A stretch of DNA of 61,013 nucleotides from Chloroflexota bacterium (GCA_025935925.1 JAICUI010000013.1:1-61013), one strand, 5' to 3'; positions 1 through 9,069 are shown, numbered from the stretch's first letter. The notes: generated from the letters alone by a model not told the origin. Numbers and translations are program-made.

Positions 1-552
1 CCAGACGCGCTCCAGGAGCTGGTCGCGGCTGAAGACCTGGCCGGGGTGCCGGACGAGGAACGCGAGCAGCTCGAACGCCTTGGGCTTGACCGGCAGTGGC
101 TGACCGTCGCGCAGGACCCGGTGCCCCGCGAGGTCGACCTGGACGCGGCCGAGATCGACGACCGGCGGCGCCTGCGTGGCGGCGGCCTGCTCGGCGCGCC
201 GGAAGATGGACCGGAGCCGGGCGGTCAGCTCGCGGAGCGAGAACGGTTTCGTCACGTAGTCGTCGGCGCCGAGCTCCAGCCCGACCACCTTGTCGACCTC
301 GCCGTCGCGGGCGGTGAGCATGATGATCGGGACCGGCGATTCGGCGCGCAGGATCCGGCACACCTCGACTCCGGACAGCTCGGGCAGCATCAGGTCGAGC
401 AGGACGAGGTCCGGGTGCTCGGAGCGGAACTTCTGGAGCGCCTCGCGGCCGTCGGCCGCGGAGACGGCACGCTAGCCCTCGAGCTCGAGCGCGTCGACGA
501 GCGTCTCGCGGTGCGTCGTCTCGTCGTCGACGACGAGGATCGTGCGGGCCAT
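1..552 (-). pseudogene. OmpR/PhoB-type response regulator, interrupted by an in-frame TAG; 3' end outside window
   Basis: Reading leftward from ATG at 552, the product begins MARTILVVDDETTHRETL, the acidic pocket of a receiver domain, and reaches ...LELEG before a TAG at 474-472 (codon 27). The same frame continues without a break: the phosphoacceptor segment LVLLDLMLPELSG, the LTARDGEVDKV switch region, GADDYVTKPFS with its conserved Lys, then a winged-helix DNA-binding domain (KPKAFELLAFLVRHPGQVF) running off the window at base 1. Receiver domains usually have Tyr after Glu-Gly here, so one base change (TAC to TAG) explains the stop. It is either a real nonsense mutation or a sequencing/assembly error. 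The gene starts 38 bases downstream of gltX on the same strand and may be cotranscribed with it. No cognate kinase is in view. Confidence 0.8.
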
Positions 553-590
553 TCGCCGCGCATCGTCCGGGGATCCTGTTAACGCGACGT

Positions 591-2084
591 TCACGCGGTG
601 TGAAGGTTCTCCCCGGCCGCGGCGAGCCGCGCCAGCGTGCGGTCGCGGCCGAGCGCGACCAGCGTGTCGAACAGCGGCGGCGTCGCGGTCTGGCCGGTCG
701 TCGCGACCCGGATCGCCATGAACAGGTCGCCCGCCTTCCAGCCGCGACGCTCGGCCAGGGCGCGGAGCGGCGGCTCGAGCTCGTCGGCCTCCCAGGTCGT
801 CTCGGTGATCGCGCCGAGCGTCTCGCGCGCGGCGGCCAGCCCGTCGCGGGTCGTCGCCGCGTCCCAGCGCTTGGGCACGAGCGCCGCCGGGTCGACGGCG
901 AGGTCGTCGACCCACAGGAAGCCGACGACGTCGGTGATCGCGGCGAGCGTCGGCAGCCGCTCGCGGACCAGCGGCAGGAGCGCCCGCACGTCGCCCTCGG
1001 ACGGGACGCGCGCGATCTGCCCGGCCGCGGCGGCCGCCTCGATGAACGGCAGCAGCCGCTCCACGAGGTCCTGGTCGTCGAGGCGCCGGATCCACTGCCC
1101 GTTCAGCCACTCCAGCCGGTCGCGGTCGAAGCGCGCGCCGCCCTTCTGGACCTTCTCGAGCTCGAACCGGTGCGCGATCTCGTCCAGCGACAGGACGTCC
1201 TCGTCGGTCCCCGGCGACCAGCCGAGGAACGCGAAGTAGTTGTCGAGCGCCTCGCGCAGGAACCCCTGGGCGATGTAGTCGGCGACGGCGGTCTGGCTCT
1301 TGCGCTTCGACATCTTGGTGCCGTCGGGGTTGAGGATCAGCGGCAGGTGGGCGAACGCCGGCCGCGGGTAGCCGAGGGCGTCGAACAGCAGGATGTGCTT
1401 GGGCGTGTTGCTGACGTGGTCCTCGCCGCGGATGACGTGGCTGATGCGCATCGCCATGTCGTCGACCACGACCGTGAAGTGGTACAGCGGCGTGCCGTCC
1501 GCGCGGACGATGACGAAGTCGCCGCCGAGGTTCGAGGTGTCGATCTCGACGCGATCGCGGACGACGTCGTCCCAGCCGACGACGCCGGGCCGGACGCGGA
1601 AGCGGAGCGCGCCTCGCCGTCCGTCCGCCTCGCGCGCGGCCCGCTCGGCCGGGGTCAGGACCGCGCACCGGCCGACGTAGCGCGGCGGAAGCTTGTTCGC
1701 CTCCTGGTCGCGCCGGTCCGCCTCGAGCTCGTCCGGCGTGCAGTAGCAGGGATAGGCGAGGTCCTTCGCGACCAGCTCCGCGGCCGCGGCGGCGTAGTCG
1801 TCGAGGCGCGCCATCTGGCGATACGGGGCGTAGGGCCCTGTCTCGCCCCGCTCGCCGACGGCCGGGCCCTCGTCCCAGTCGATCCCCAGCCAGTGCAGCC
1901 CGTCGAGGATGTCCCGCTCGAAGGCCTCGGTGCTCCGCGCGACGTCGGTGTCCTCCAGCCGGAGCACGAACGTGCCACCGGTCCGGCGCGCGAAGAGGTA
2001 GTTGAACAGGGCCGTCCGCGCCGTGCCGATGTGGAGCGGCCCCGTCGGGCTCGGCGCGATGCGGACGCGGATGTCGGGGGCCAT
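591..2084 (-). CDS. gltX: Glutamyl-tRNA synthetase
   Basis: This cytoplasmic class I aminoacyl-tRNA synthetase charges tRNA(Glu) with glutamate, or tRNA(Gln) as well in organisms that use the transamidation route. The 497-residue length is normal for the bacterial enzyme. The HIGH-type motif PSPTGPLHIGT lies at residues 11-21 and the ATP-binding KMSKR loop at 257-261. The LRLEDTD motif of the Glu/Gln subclass is at about 41-47. The C-terminal anticodon-binding helical region is complete. It starts with ATG at 2084, 39 bases downstream of the polyphosphate kinase gene, in the same leftward run. Identification is secure. The only oddity is its location upstream of a broken response regulator. 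Confidence 0.97.
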   Translation of the reverse strand: MAPDIRVRIAPSPTGPLHIGTARTALFNYLFARRTGGTFVLRLEDTDVARSTEAFERDILDGLHWLGIDWDEGPAVGERGETGPYAPYRQMARLDDYAAAAAELVAKDLAYPCYCTPDELEADRRDQEANKLPPRYVGRCAVLTPAERAAREADGRRGALRFRVRPGVVGWDDVVRDRVEIDTSNLGGDFVIVRADGTPLYHFTVVVDDMAMRISHVIRGEDHVSNTPKHILLFDALGYPRPAFAHLPLILNPDGTKMSKRKSQTAVADYIAQGFLREALDNYFAFLGWSPGTDEDVLSLDEIAHRFELEKVQKGGARFDRDRLEWLNGQWIRRLDDQDLVERLLPFIEAAAAAGQIARVPSEGDVRALLPLVRERLPTLAAITDVVGFLWVDDLAVDPAALVPKRWDAATTRDGLAAARETLGAITETTWEADELEPPLRALAERRGWKAGDLFMAIRVATTGQTATPPLFDTLVALGRDRTLARLAAAGENLHTA

Positions 2085-2123
2085 GCGCGGATTGTATGGG
2101 GCGCCGCCGGTCGCCCCGGCGCG

Positions 2124-2981
2124 TCAGAAGGTCGCCGGCACGCGCCTGACGGCGAGCTCCGGCTCGCGGTAGCCGCGGGCAGGCTGGCGCTTCGGGAGCT
2201 CGATGTCACGGGACGCGAGCGCCGCGTACGGCACCTGCGCGAGGAGGTGGCTGATGACGTTGAGGCGGCCACGCGCCTTGTCGTTCGTGTCGGCGATGAA
2301 CCACGGCGCCCACGGCGTGTCCGTCGCCGCGAGCATCGCGTCGCGGGCACGCGAGTAGTCGTACCAGCGGCTGTAGCTCCGGAGATCCATGTCGGTCAGC
2401 TTCCAGACCTTGCGCCGATCATCGATCCGGCCTCGGAGCCGCCGGGTCTGCTCGTCGGCGCTGACCTCCAGCCAGTACTTGATCAGGATGATCCCGTTGT
2501 CGACCATCGCCTTCTCGACGGCCGGAACCTGCTCGAGGAACCGATCCGTGTCCTCCTGCGAGCAGAAGCCCATGACCCGCTCCACCCCCGCGCGGTTGTA
2601 CCAGGAGCGGTCGAAGATCACGACCTCGCCGGCCGCCGGAAAATGGCCGATGTAGCGCTGGATGTACATCTGGGATCGCTCGCGCTCGGTCGGCGCGGAC
2701 AGCGCCACGACCTTGAACACGCGTGGGCTCACCCGTTCCGTGATCCGCTTGATCGTGCCGCCCTTGCCGGCGGTGTCGCGGCCCTCGAACACGATCGCGA
2801 CCTTCGCGCCGGTCGCCTTCACCCATTCCTGCATCGCGACGAGCTCGCCGTGGAGCCGCCGGATCTCGCGCTCGTACGCCTTCTTGCCGAGCTTGCCGGC
2901 GGGCTGCGCCGCGGACGCCTCGTCGGCGACGGGCGCCTGCTCGGCGGCTCGCCGCCCGTGGTGCTTCTTGTGCTTGCCCAT
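2124..2981 (-). CDS. ppk2: Polyphosphate kinase 2 (PPK2 family)
   Basis: PPK2 enzymes move phosphate between polyphosphate and nucleotides, usually making NTP or NDP at the expense of polyphosphate. The 285-residue, single-domain length is typical. A Lys/His-rich N-terminal tail (about 1-30) precedes the fold. The Walker A-like loop EGRDTAGKGG is at residues 66-75, the Walker B/lid segment begins FDRSWYNRAGVERV at about 123, and the lid Arg/Lys cluster RIDDRRKVWKL follows. Class I PPK2 (ADP- or GDP-phosphorylating) seems most likely from the length and motifs, but the class cannot be fixed by eye. A GGAGG ribosome-binding site lies just ahead of the ATG at 2981. The gene is 15 bases downstream of the DtxR-type regulator, which could control it. 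Confidence 0.93.
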   Translation of the reverse strand: MGKHKKHHGRRAAEQAPVADEASAAQPAGKLGKKAYEREIRRLHGELVAMQEWVKATGAKVAIVFEGRDTAGKGGTIKRITERVSPRVFKVVALSAPTERERSQMYIQRYIGHFPAAGEVVIFDRSWYNRAGVERVMGFCSQEDTDRFLEQVPAVEKAMVDNGIILIKYWLEVSADEQTRRLRGRIDDRRKVWKLTDMDLRSYSRWYDYSRARDAMLAATDTPWAPWFIADTNDKARGRLNVISHLLAQVPYAALASRDIELPKRQPARGYREPELAVRRVPATF

Positions 2982-2996
2982 TCGCAGCTGACCTCC

Positions 2997-3725
2997 TCAC
3001 GCGCCGAGCGGCGCAGGGACCCGGTGGAACAGCGTGGGGTCGGCCTCGCCCGGCAGCACGCGGATCAGTGCGGCGGGCCGCAGGCCGAGCGTCGCGCGCC
3101 CGCGGGGCCCGTCGAGCGTCAGCGAGTCGAGCGACTCCGAGCGCGCGAGGACCGTGACGTGCGCGCCGGGCACGAGCGCCCGCGCCTCCAGGTACGACAG
3201 CAGCCCGGCGTCCTCCTCGGCTTCCTCGGTGATCCGGAGCACGGTCGCCCTGGCGCCCGACTCGAGCTCGGACAGCGGGATGCCGGCCGGTCGCCGGCGC
3301 GTGGTCTCGAGGTCGATCGGGTTGCCGTGCGGGCACGTGTCGGGGTGGCCGAGGAGCTCGTCGAGCTTGCTCTCGACGCGCGGCGAGAGCGCGCCCTGGA
3401 GCCGCATCGCCTCGACATCGCTCTCGGCCCAGGTCAGCCCGACCACCGATGTGAGCAGCCACTCGAGCAGCGCGTGGCGGCGGAAGATCGCGTCGGCCGC
3501 GGCGCGTCCTGCGGAGGTGAGCACCAGGCCCCGGCCGGTCGCCGGCTCGAGGAGGCCCTCCCCGGCGAGCCGCCTGCACATCTCGCTGGCCGCCTGCGTC
3601 GACACGCCGACGTGCCGCCCGAGCTGCGCCGCGGTCGCCACGCGCCCGTCGGACCCCATGACGCGGAGCGCGAGGAGGTATTCCTGGGCGGCCGCGGAGA
3701 TGTCCGCGGGATCGGAGCGGCGCAT
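2997..3725 (-). CDS. DtxR/MntR-family transcriptional regulator with altered metal ligands
   Basis: The layout is that of a DtxR-type repressor. A winged helix at about residues 10-70 (recognition helix around STQAASEMCRRLAGEGLL) is followed by a dimerisation/metal domain (RHALLEWLLTSVVGL onward) and an SH3-like FeoA domain at about 150-240. Family members bind Fe(II) or Mn(II) and repress metal uptake or related genes. The usual Cys/Glu-x-x-Glu-His ligand segment of the dimerisation domain reads AMRLQGALS here, so the canonical Glu-His pair is Gln-Gly. A different metal response or a metal-independent regulator is therefore possible. The first His (RRHALLEW) is kept. ATG start at 3725. The product is somewhat longer than MntR and near DtxR length. 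Confidence 0.85.
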   Translation of the reverse strand: MRRSDPADISAAAQEYLLALRVMGSDGRVATAAQLGRHVGVSTQAASEMCRRLAGEGLLEPATGRGLVLTSAGRAAADAIFRRHALLEWLLTSVVGLTWAESDVEAMRLQGALSPRVESKLDELLGHPDTCPHGNPIDLETTRRRPAGIPLSELESGARATVLRITEEAEEDAGLLSYLEARALVPGAHVTVLARSESLDSLTLDGPRGRATLGLRPAALIRVLPGEADPTLFHRVPAPLGA

Positions 3726-3775
3726 GCACGTGAGTCTACGGCGCGGGCCGCGACGTCACGGGGTGAGCGGAGCCA

Positions 3776-5137
3776 TCACGCCGCGGCGTCCGGCGGCCGC
3801 GGACGGCGCCACAGCCGCCACGCCGCGCCCGCGAACCCGGCGAGGTACGCGACGACGACCGCGATCTGGAGCAGGATCGCGGGTCCCGCGGCGCGCGGCC
3901 CGGACCCCACGGACAGGATGGCGGCCACCGGAAGGGCGACGGCGAGCGCGGCGAGGGACGCGAACGCGGCCACCGCCGCGACGACCGGGACGGCGTAGAG
4001 GGCAGCGATGACGAGCAGCTGCGCAATCACGAGGAGCGCCGGGACCTCCTGGGGGCACGCGGCGGTGTAGCCCGAGCAACCGGTGCCGTCGGAGACGAGC
4101 GACGAGATCGCGTACCCGATCGGCGGCCAGCCGATGAGCGCGATGACGAGCCGCCACGCGTGGCCAGACGCCCGGGCGCGCGCGAGCAGCGTTGCCGGCG
4201 ACGCTCGGCGCAGCAGCGTCTCTAGGTCCGGCAGGCCCGGGACGTCCGTCGTCGCCGGTGGCCGCCACGGGTCCTCGCGCCTCGGTTCCGCGCCCGGCGT
4301 CCACGTCGCGCCACCCGGCTCCCGCGTGTCGTAGGTCCACGCGCGCGCCGCCCAGTCGGCGGTGTCGCCGCGGGTCTCCGTCGGTCCCGCGCCGGTCCAC
4401 GCCCACGCGCCGTCGGGCGCGTCGCCCGCGGTCGCGGGCTCCGGCGGCGCGTCGTCGGCCTCCGGCGGCTCCGTCGCGCCCGCGGCCGGGCGGCGCGCCC
4501 GGGCGAGGTACTCCGGACCGTGCTTGCGCGGGTCCGCGTACTCGCGAGGATTGATCGTCCAGAACGTCCCCATCGACGGCCCGGACCAGGCGCCGCCGTC
4601 CCATTCGGGGTCCCGGCCCACCTCGGCGGCATCGTCGTAGGTCGTCGAGCCGGGCGTCGCCTTCCGCGGTCCACGGCGATGCCTCGTGCTCGTCCGCTCG
4701 CCGTCGCCGCGCGGCTCGCCGGGGCGCGCGCGGTCCGCTCCGGCGCCGCCGGTCCCCTGCCCCGCCGCGCCGGCGGACGAGCGGGACCCGGCTCCCGGTT
4801 GGCGCGCCCCGCCACCCGCGCCGCCGGCGCCGCCGCTCGAGCCGGACCCTGGGGCGGAGCGGCGTGCGCGCCACGCATCACGCGATGCTCGTGGACGGGA
4901 GCCCGTCGGCGCGGGGCGGGCGCGCCACGCGTCGCCGCCGTGCGCACGGAGCCGGCCCTCGGCGTCGACCAGCCGCTCGTAGGCACGCTGGATCGCGAGA
5001 AAGCGGGGCAGCGCCCGCTCGCCCGCCGTGTCCGGGTGGTACTGCTTCGCCAGCCGGCGATAGGCCGACTTGATCTCGTTGAGCGATGCGCCGGGCGGCA
5101 CGCCCAACGTCAGGTACGGATCGACGTCGGGGGCCAT
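3776..5137 (-). CDS. J-domain (DnaJ-like) protein with C-terminal membrane helices
   Basis: Residues 5-65 form a J domain (DPYLTLGVPPGASLNEIKSA, then the HPD tripeptide at 34-36), which stimulates the ATPase of an Hsp70. A long low-complexity Gly/Ala/Pro/Arg/Glu linker (about 70-320) follows, with no Cys-rich zinc centre and no recognisable substrate-binding domain, so it is not canonical DnaJ. The last 120 residues hold three or four hydrophobic helices (LLVIAQLLVIAALYAVPVVA, then AILLQIAVVVAYLAGFAGA) and end in a basic tail. The protein probably anchors a J domain to the cytoplasmic membrane, with the J domain inside. Eight bases separate its ATG from the stop of the asparaginase II-like gene upstream, so the two are cotranscribed. 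The substrate is unknown. Confidence 0.85.
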   Translation of the reverse strand: MAPDVDPYLTLGVPPGASLNEIKSAYRRLAKQYHPDTAGERALPRFLAIQRAYERLVDAEGRLRAHGGDAWRARPAPTGSRPRASRDAWRARRSAPGSGSSGGAGGAGGGARQPGAGSRSSAGAAGQGTGGAGADRARPGEPRGDGERTSTRHRRGPRKATPGSTTYDDAAEVGRDPEWDGGAWSGPSMGTFWTINPREYADPRKHGPEYLARARRPAAGATEPPEADDAPPEPATAGDAPDGAWAWTGAGPTETRGDTADWAARAWTYDTREPGGATWTPGAEPRREDPWRPPATTDVPGLPDLETLLRRASPATLLARARASGHAWRLVIALIGWPPIGYAISSLVSDGTGCSGYTAACPQEVPALLVIAQLLVIAALYAVPVVAAVAAFASLAALAVALPVAAILSVGSGPRAAGPAILLQIAVVVAYLAGFAGAAWRLWRRPRPPDAAA

Positions 5138-5145
5138 CGTTGCCG

Positions 5146-6279
5146 CTAGCCCGTCAGCTCGCCGACCGGCGCGAGCTCGAACGACGCGACCGCCTCGCCC
5201 GCCAGCCGGCCGTGGGGGTCGAGGGACGGCGGCCGGTGGTAGCGCGACAGCATCCGCAACGCCTGACCCTCGAGCACTCCGGCCTGGACGAGCGCTTCGA
5301 CGCTCGACGCCCACGTGCCCCGCTCGTAGCCGTCGCCGTCCTCGACCTTGATCGCGATGCCGGACGCGGGCGACCCCTCGCCGCGCGCCCCGGCCAGGAT
5401 CCCGACGCCGCGCAGCGCCTCCATGCCGCTCTTCGACACGACGCGCCCGCCTGCCGCCTTCATCAGCGACGTGTCGAGCCGGTCGCGGTTCCCCGCCACG
5501 AGCTCCGGGTGGGTGCGCATCGCGTCCCGGACCGTGACCAGGTGCTTCGCGAGCGCGGTGCGCGGGTCGCCGTTGGGCACCGCGTCGGGATCCGCGAGGA
5601 TCGCGTAGGCCCGGGCGACCTCGCGGAGCGGGAACGCGTAGGTCAGGATTCCGCACCCGTCGATCCCCGTCACGAGCCGGTCCGCCTTCACGGCGTAGGC
5701 GTCCGCGACGGCCTCGCGGTAGAGCGCGTGCGCGGGATGGTCCTCCTGCCAGTACGTCTCGAGCTCCCAGCCGCCCATCTTCGCGAGGAGGATCAGCACC
5801 GAATGCTGGCCCGAGCACATGTGGCGGAGCGGTCCCGGCCGCTCGCCGTCGCGGGCGAGCCGAGCGGCGGTCAGGGCGTCGAGGGGCATCCCCTCGGTGC
5901 CGGTCGCGAGCACGCCCTGCGGGATCCCGATGCGCCGGTACATCGCCTGGATCGTCCGAACGTGGAGGTCCTCGCCCGAGTGGCTCGACGCCATGATCGC
6001 GAGCTCTTCGGTCGTGAGGTCGAACTCCTGGCGCCCGCCGGCGCGGAGGAGGGCCACGAGCCCGAACGGCTTGACGGTCGAGCGGAGGTTGACGACGCGA
6101 TCGGGGTCGCCCAGGAGGCGCAGCATCCGGCCCGCCGCATCGACCTCGACGATGTCCCCACGGTGGACCGACTCGACCACCCCGTTCCGGAGCTGCCGGA
6201 CCAGCACCGGCGGGACGGTCCAGCGGGCCGAGCGGGTGGGTGCCGGACGGGCCGCGGCCCTGGGCTTCGTCGTCGCCAT
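5146..6279 (-). CDS. Asparaginase II-family protein (PF06089 type)
   Basis: This 377-residue protein matches the thermolabile asparaginase II-like family, which is unrelated to classical AnsA/AnsB. Family landmarks are the early RQLRNGVVESVHRGDIVEVD segment, STVKPFGLVALLRAG, MASSHSGEDLHVRTIQ, HMCSGQHSVLILLAKMGG and IDGCGILTYAFPLREVAR. The family is proposed to hydrolyse L-asparagine to aspartate and ammonia, but few members have been tested. The ATG at 6279 has no obvious signal peptide behind it, only a basic, Ala/Pro-rich leader, so a cytoplasmic location is expected. It is the first gene of a two-gene unit with the J-domain protein. Its start codon overlaps the start of a divergent remnant on the plus strand. 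Confidence 0.85.
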   Translation of the reverse strand: MATTKPRAAARPAPTRSARWTVPPVLVRQLRNGVVESVHRGDIVEVDAAGRMLRLLGDPDRVVNLRSTVKPFGLVALLRAGGRQEFDLTTEELAIMASSHSGEDLHVRTIQAMYRRIGIPQGVLATGTEGMPLDALTAARLARDGERPGPLRHMCSGQHSVLILLAKMGGWELETYWQEDHPAHALYREAVADAYAVKADRLVTGIDGCGILTYAFPLREVARAYAILADPDAVPNGDPRTALAKHLVTVRDAMRTHPELVAGNRDRLDTSLMKAAGGRVVSKSGMEALRGVGILAGARGEGSPASGIAIKVEDGDGYERGTWASSVEALVQAGVLEGQALRMLSRYHRPPSLDPHGRLAGEAVASFELAPVGELTG

Positions 6280-6685
6280 GAATGCCGAGCATACCGCTGG
6301 GGCAACGCGCGGACGTGCGTCCGGATCGCGCGGAGAAACACGCCTGCTATCGAGAGTCCGAGCGCACCCGCCGGCAGCTGACGGCGCACCCGACGGGTCG
6401 CGGATCGCGTATCGGGCGGACGCGCCGGGCGCCGGACACAGCTCCGGCGACATCTGGGTCATGGATGCCGACGGCGCCAACCCGACGCAGCTGACCTCGG
6501 ACGCCGCGCCCGACCTCCGGCCGGCGTGGTCGCCCACGGGCAACCAGATCGTCTTCCGGTCGCTCCGCACGCCGCAGGGCATCTGGACAATGAAGGTGGA
6601 CGGGACGCGCCAGCGGTTCCTCTCGACGGCAGGCCTCGCCGTCCGGTACCCCGATTGGCAGCCGCTGGCGGAAGAGGCCAACTGA
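6278..6685 (+). pseudogene. Remnant of a TolB-like beta-propeller protein
   Basis: An open frame of 135 codons ends with about 100 residues of TolB/WD40-like propeller: DGSRIAYRADAPGAG, GDIWVMDADGANPTQLTSD, AWSPTGNQIVFRS and IWTMKVDGT. That is roughly two and a half blades, where intact members have six or more plus a signal peptide. The first 35 residues look unrelated (Arg/Ala/Gly-rich), so recognisable homology starts near base 6383. The ATG at 6278 overlaps the divergent asparaginase start codon and has no ribosome-binding site. This is most likely the 3' end of a deleted propeller gene, followed by an intact terminator at 6720. Confidence 0.6.
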
Positions 6686-6719
6686 CCTCCGCCGCCGCGA
6701 CGGCAACCATGCAGGCCTC

Positions 6720-6750
6720 GCGGCCTCCCGGGCCCAGCCCGGGAGGCCGC
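6720..6750 (+). terminator. Strong GC hairpin terminator
   Basis: A perfect 14-base-pair stem, GCGGCCTCCCGGGC with its exact complement, encloses a three-base loop (CCA). It lies 35 bases after the TolB-like remnant. There is no long T-run, as is common in high-GC genomes. It probably ended transcription of the now truncated gene. Confidence 0.75.
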
Positions 6751-6751
6751 A

Positions 6752-6780
6752 TTCCGTTGCCCCGGGTTCCGTTGCCCCGG
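6752..6780. repeat. Two tandem copies of a 15-bp unit
   Basis: TTCCGTTGCCCCGG occurs twice, at 6752-6765 and 6767-6780, separated by one base. It sits right after the hairpin terminator and before the BNR-repeat gene. Its role is unknown. Confidence 0.8.
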
Positions 6781-6854
6781 ATTGAGGCGGGCAGCATCGT
6801 GGCGCACAATGCTCCCCCGCGCCGCGGCATCAACCCGATGGAGGCGACCCCTCG

Positions 6855-8339
6855 ATGCGTGCTCCCCAGTCCGCGCTCCCGCCCCTCGCCCTCGCGATCG
6901 GCATTGCCCTGTTCGGCGGGACGCTGGCGGCATCGATCGTGGGGCAGGCACGCGAACCGGCGGTCCCGCAGGGATCGTCGGCGGCCGAGGGCCCGGGGGA
7001 GGCGTTCGACCCCGATGCCGAGGTCGAGGGCCAGGGCAAGCGAGGCGAGACCGTGGAGACCGACGTGCGGGCGGCAAGGCCCGACGCCGGCACGAGCGCT
7101 CCCGCCGCGCCGGCCGCCGGCGGCTTCTCGGACCAGGTGCGGCTCGGCTTCACGGCGGGTGACCAGTGGGAGCCCGCGATCGCGGCCGACCGGTTCGGCC
7201 ACCTGTACGTGCTGTACGCCCAGTACGGCGGCGTCCCCGGCTGCGACGCCTGCCTCAGCCCGACGCAGATCCTGACCACCAGCGCGGACGGCGGCGCGAC
7301 CTGGTCGGCGCCGCGCCCGATCCAGGCACCCGGCGCACGCGGTTGGGACTCCCAGATCGCGGTGGATCCCGTGGACGGCCGAACCGTGTGGGCGGCGTGG
7401 CTCGAGAAGGACAAGAGCGACATCGTGGTGGGCCGCTCCGACGACTTCGGCGCGACCTGGGACAGCAAGGTCGTCGACGACACCAACGCCGGCACCGACA
7501 AGCCGATCCTCGCCGTCCGTGGGAACGACGTGTACGTCGCGTACGTGCACACGCAGACGATCTGGGTCTCTGCCACGCACGATCGCGGCGCGACGTGGAC
7601 GTCGACCAAGGCGCAGGACACGGGCAAGGGCAAGCTCGGGTGGTCGCTGCCGGGCGGCGGCACCGTGACGCCCGACGGCACGGTCGTGTTCGGGTGGGCC
7701 GGCTACGAGCAGAATGGCGGCGCGAAGGGGCCCGTCAACCTGTACGCGGGGCGGTCGACGGACGGCGGGGCGACCTGGACGAACACGCTCCTGGTCACCT
7801 CGAGCTCGCCGCCGGACTGCTCGGCCGACTTGTGTGGCTGGGCGTTCCTCGGCCCGCAGCTCGCCCTCGCCTCCGACGACGCCGGCACCGTGTACGGCCT
7901 GTACAACGCCGGACCTGCCGGAATGAAGGAGGCCGCCGAGCGCGTCTACCTCACGAGGTCGACCGACCGCGGAGCGACCTGGTCGACGGCCCGCGACATC
8001 TCGACCGCGCCGGCGACGCGCGACCACGCGTTCCCGGCGATCGCGGCGTCCGGCACCAGCCGGCTGCGGCTCGCGTGGATGGACAACCGCGGCGGCGATG
8101 GGTCGCTCTGGAACGTCTGGAGCCGGTCGAGCACCGACGGCGGCGGCACCCTGACCCCGGAGACCGACATCTCCAATGGCGGCACCGGGCTCGTGCCGTA
8201 CGTCACCGCGTCGGGCTTCGAGTTCCCGTTCGGCGACTACTTCGAGGTCGACGTTGACGGGAACGGGCGCACGCATGCCGTCTTCGGCGAAGGCCAGAAC
8301 TACGACTCGCCGGGGTCGATCTGGTACACCCACAACTGA
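6855..8339 (+). CDS. Secreted BNR/sialidase-fold repeat protein
   Basis: The N-terminus has a hydrophobic signal segment ([19 protein letters not shown]), then an acidic, Ala/Gly-rich linker up to about residue 95. The rest is a six-bladed sialidase-type propeller marked by repeated Asp boxes: [44 protein letters not shown] and [10 protein letters not shown]. The Arg triad and Tyr/Glu nucleophile of true sialidases are not evident, so a glycan-binding or structural exported protein is more likely than an active sialidase. The ATG at 6855 places the signal peptide at the start. GGAGG lies about 11 bases upstream. It is a single-gene unit, with upp beginning 71 bases downstream. Confidence 0.75.
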   Translation: MRAPQSALPPLALAIGIALFGGTLAASIVGQAREPAVPQGSSAAEGPGEAFDPDAEVEGQGKRGETVETDVRAARPDAGTSAPAAPAAGGFSDQVRLGFTAGDQWEPAIAADRFGHLYVLYAQYGGVPGCDACLSPTQILTTSADGGATWSAPRPIQAPGARGWDSQIAVDPVDGRTVWAAWLEKDKSDIVVGRSDDFGATWDSKVVDDTNAGTDKPILAVRGNDVYVAYVHTQTIWVSATHDRGATWTSTKAQDTGKGKLGWSLPGGGTVTPDGTVVFGWAGYEQNGGAKGPVNLYAGRSTDGGATWTNTLLVTSSSPPDCSADLCGWAFLGPQLALASDDAGTVYGLYNAGPAGMKEAAERVYLTRSTDRGATWSTARDISTAPATRDHAFPAIAASGTSRLRLAWMDNRGGDGSLWNVWSRSSTDGGGTLTPETDISNGGTGLVPYVTASGFEFPFGDYFEVDVDGNGRTHAVFGEGQNYDSPGSIWYTHN

Positions 8340-8410
8340 CCAACGGCCACCCTCCGCCGCCACGTGCCGCGCTAGGATTCCGCGACTCCACCCACCGCGC
8401 GAGGGACCCC

Positions 8411-9055
8411 GTGGCTGACTGGCCGAACCTCCACGTCTCGCAGCATCCGGCGGTCCGCCACAAGCTCGCCGTCCTGCGCGACGTCAACACGGAGCCGAAG
8501 AAGTTCCGGGAGGTCGTCCGCGAGCTGTCATGGCTCCTCGGCTACGAGGCGCTCGCCGACGCCCATACCCGGCAGCTCGACATCCAGACGCCCATCGAGT
8601 CAATGGCCGCCGAGGAGCTCGCCGACCGCATCGGGCTGATCCCGATCCTCCGCGCGGGCCTGGGCATGGTCGACGCGATGCTGGAGCTGATGCCCACCGC
8701 CGAGGTGTGGCACCTCGGCCTGTTCCGCGACGAGCGCACGCTGCGGCCGGTCGAGTACTACAACAAGCTGCCGGACCACTCCCACGTCGATCTGTGCCTG
8801 ATCCTCGACCCGATGCTGGCGACGGGGGGCTCGGCGACCGCCGCCATCGAGGTGCTCAAGCGCTGGGGCGCGATCCGGATCAAGCTCGTGAACCTGATCG
8901 CGGCGCCGGAGGGCGTCGAGACCGTGCTGACGGCCCACCCCGACGTCGAGATCTACTGCGCGGCGCTCGACCGGCAGCTCAACGACAAGGGCTACATCAT
9001 GCCCGGGCTCGGCGACGCCGGCGACCGCCAGTTCGGGACCGGCCACAGCGGCTGA
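8411..9055 (+). CDS. upp: Uracil phosphoribosyltransferase
   Basis: Upp salvages uracil by joining it to PRPP, giving UMP and pyrophosphate in the cytoplasm. The 214-residue length is normal. The PRPP loop [15 protein letters not shown] and the C-terminal uracil-binding segment [17 protein letters not shown] are both intact. [16 protein letters not shown] is the conserved N-terminal strand-turn. It starts with GTG at 8411. The gene fits the nucleoside-salvage operon at 28579-40670, which would release free uracil, although the two are not linked. The stop codon lies in the loop of a 9-bp hairpin. Confidence 0.96.
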   Translation: MADWPNLHVSQHPAVRHKLAVLRDVNTEPKKFREVVRELSWLLGYEALADAHTRQLDIQTPIESMAAEELADRIGLIPILRAGLGMVDAMLELMPTAEVWHLGLFRDERTLRPVEYYNKLPDHSHVDLCLILDPMLATGGSATAAIEVLKRWGAIRIKLVNLIAAPEGVETVLTAHPDVEIYCAALDRQLNDKGYIMPGLGDAGDRQFGTGHSG

Positions 9056-9068
9056 CGCGGCCGCTGTG
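9044..9068 (+). terminator. Hairpin spanning the upp stop codon
   Basis: CACAGCGGC and GCCGCTGTG form a perfect 9-bp stem with a 7-base loop (TGACGCG) that contains the upp stop codon. It could act as a terminator or 3'-end protector. No T-tract follows. Confidence 0.5.
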
Positions 9069-9069
9069 A

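Noticed and set aside
600-3998. Very long plus-strand open frame (over 1100 codons) opposite gltX, ppk2 and the DtxR gene
   Set aside because: Its product is Arg/Ala/Gly/Asp-rich with no motifs, while the minus strand encodes three clear families; antisense shadows of this kind are normal in GC-rich DNA.
6855-8339. Calling the BNR protein an active sialidase
   Set aside because: Asp boxes only define the propeller; the catalytic Arg triad and Tyr/Glu pair could not be identified.
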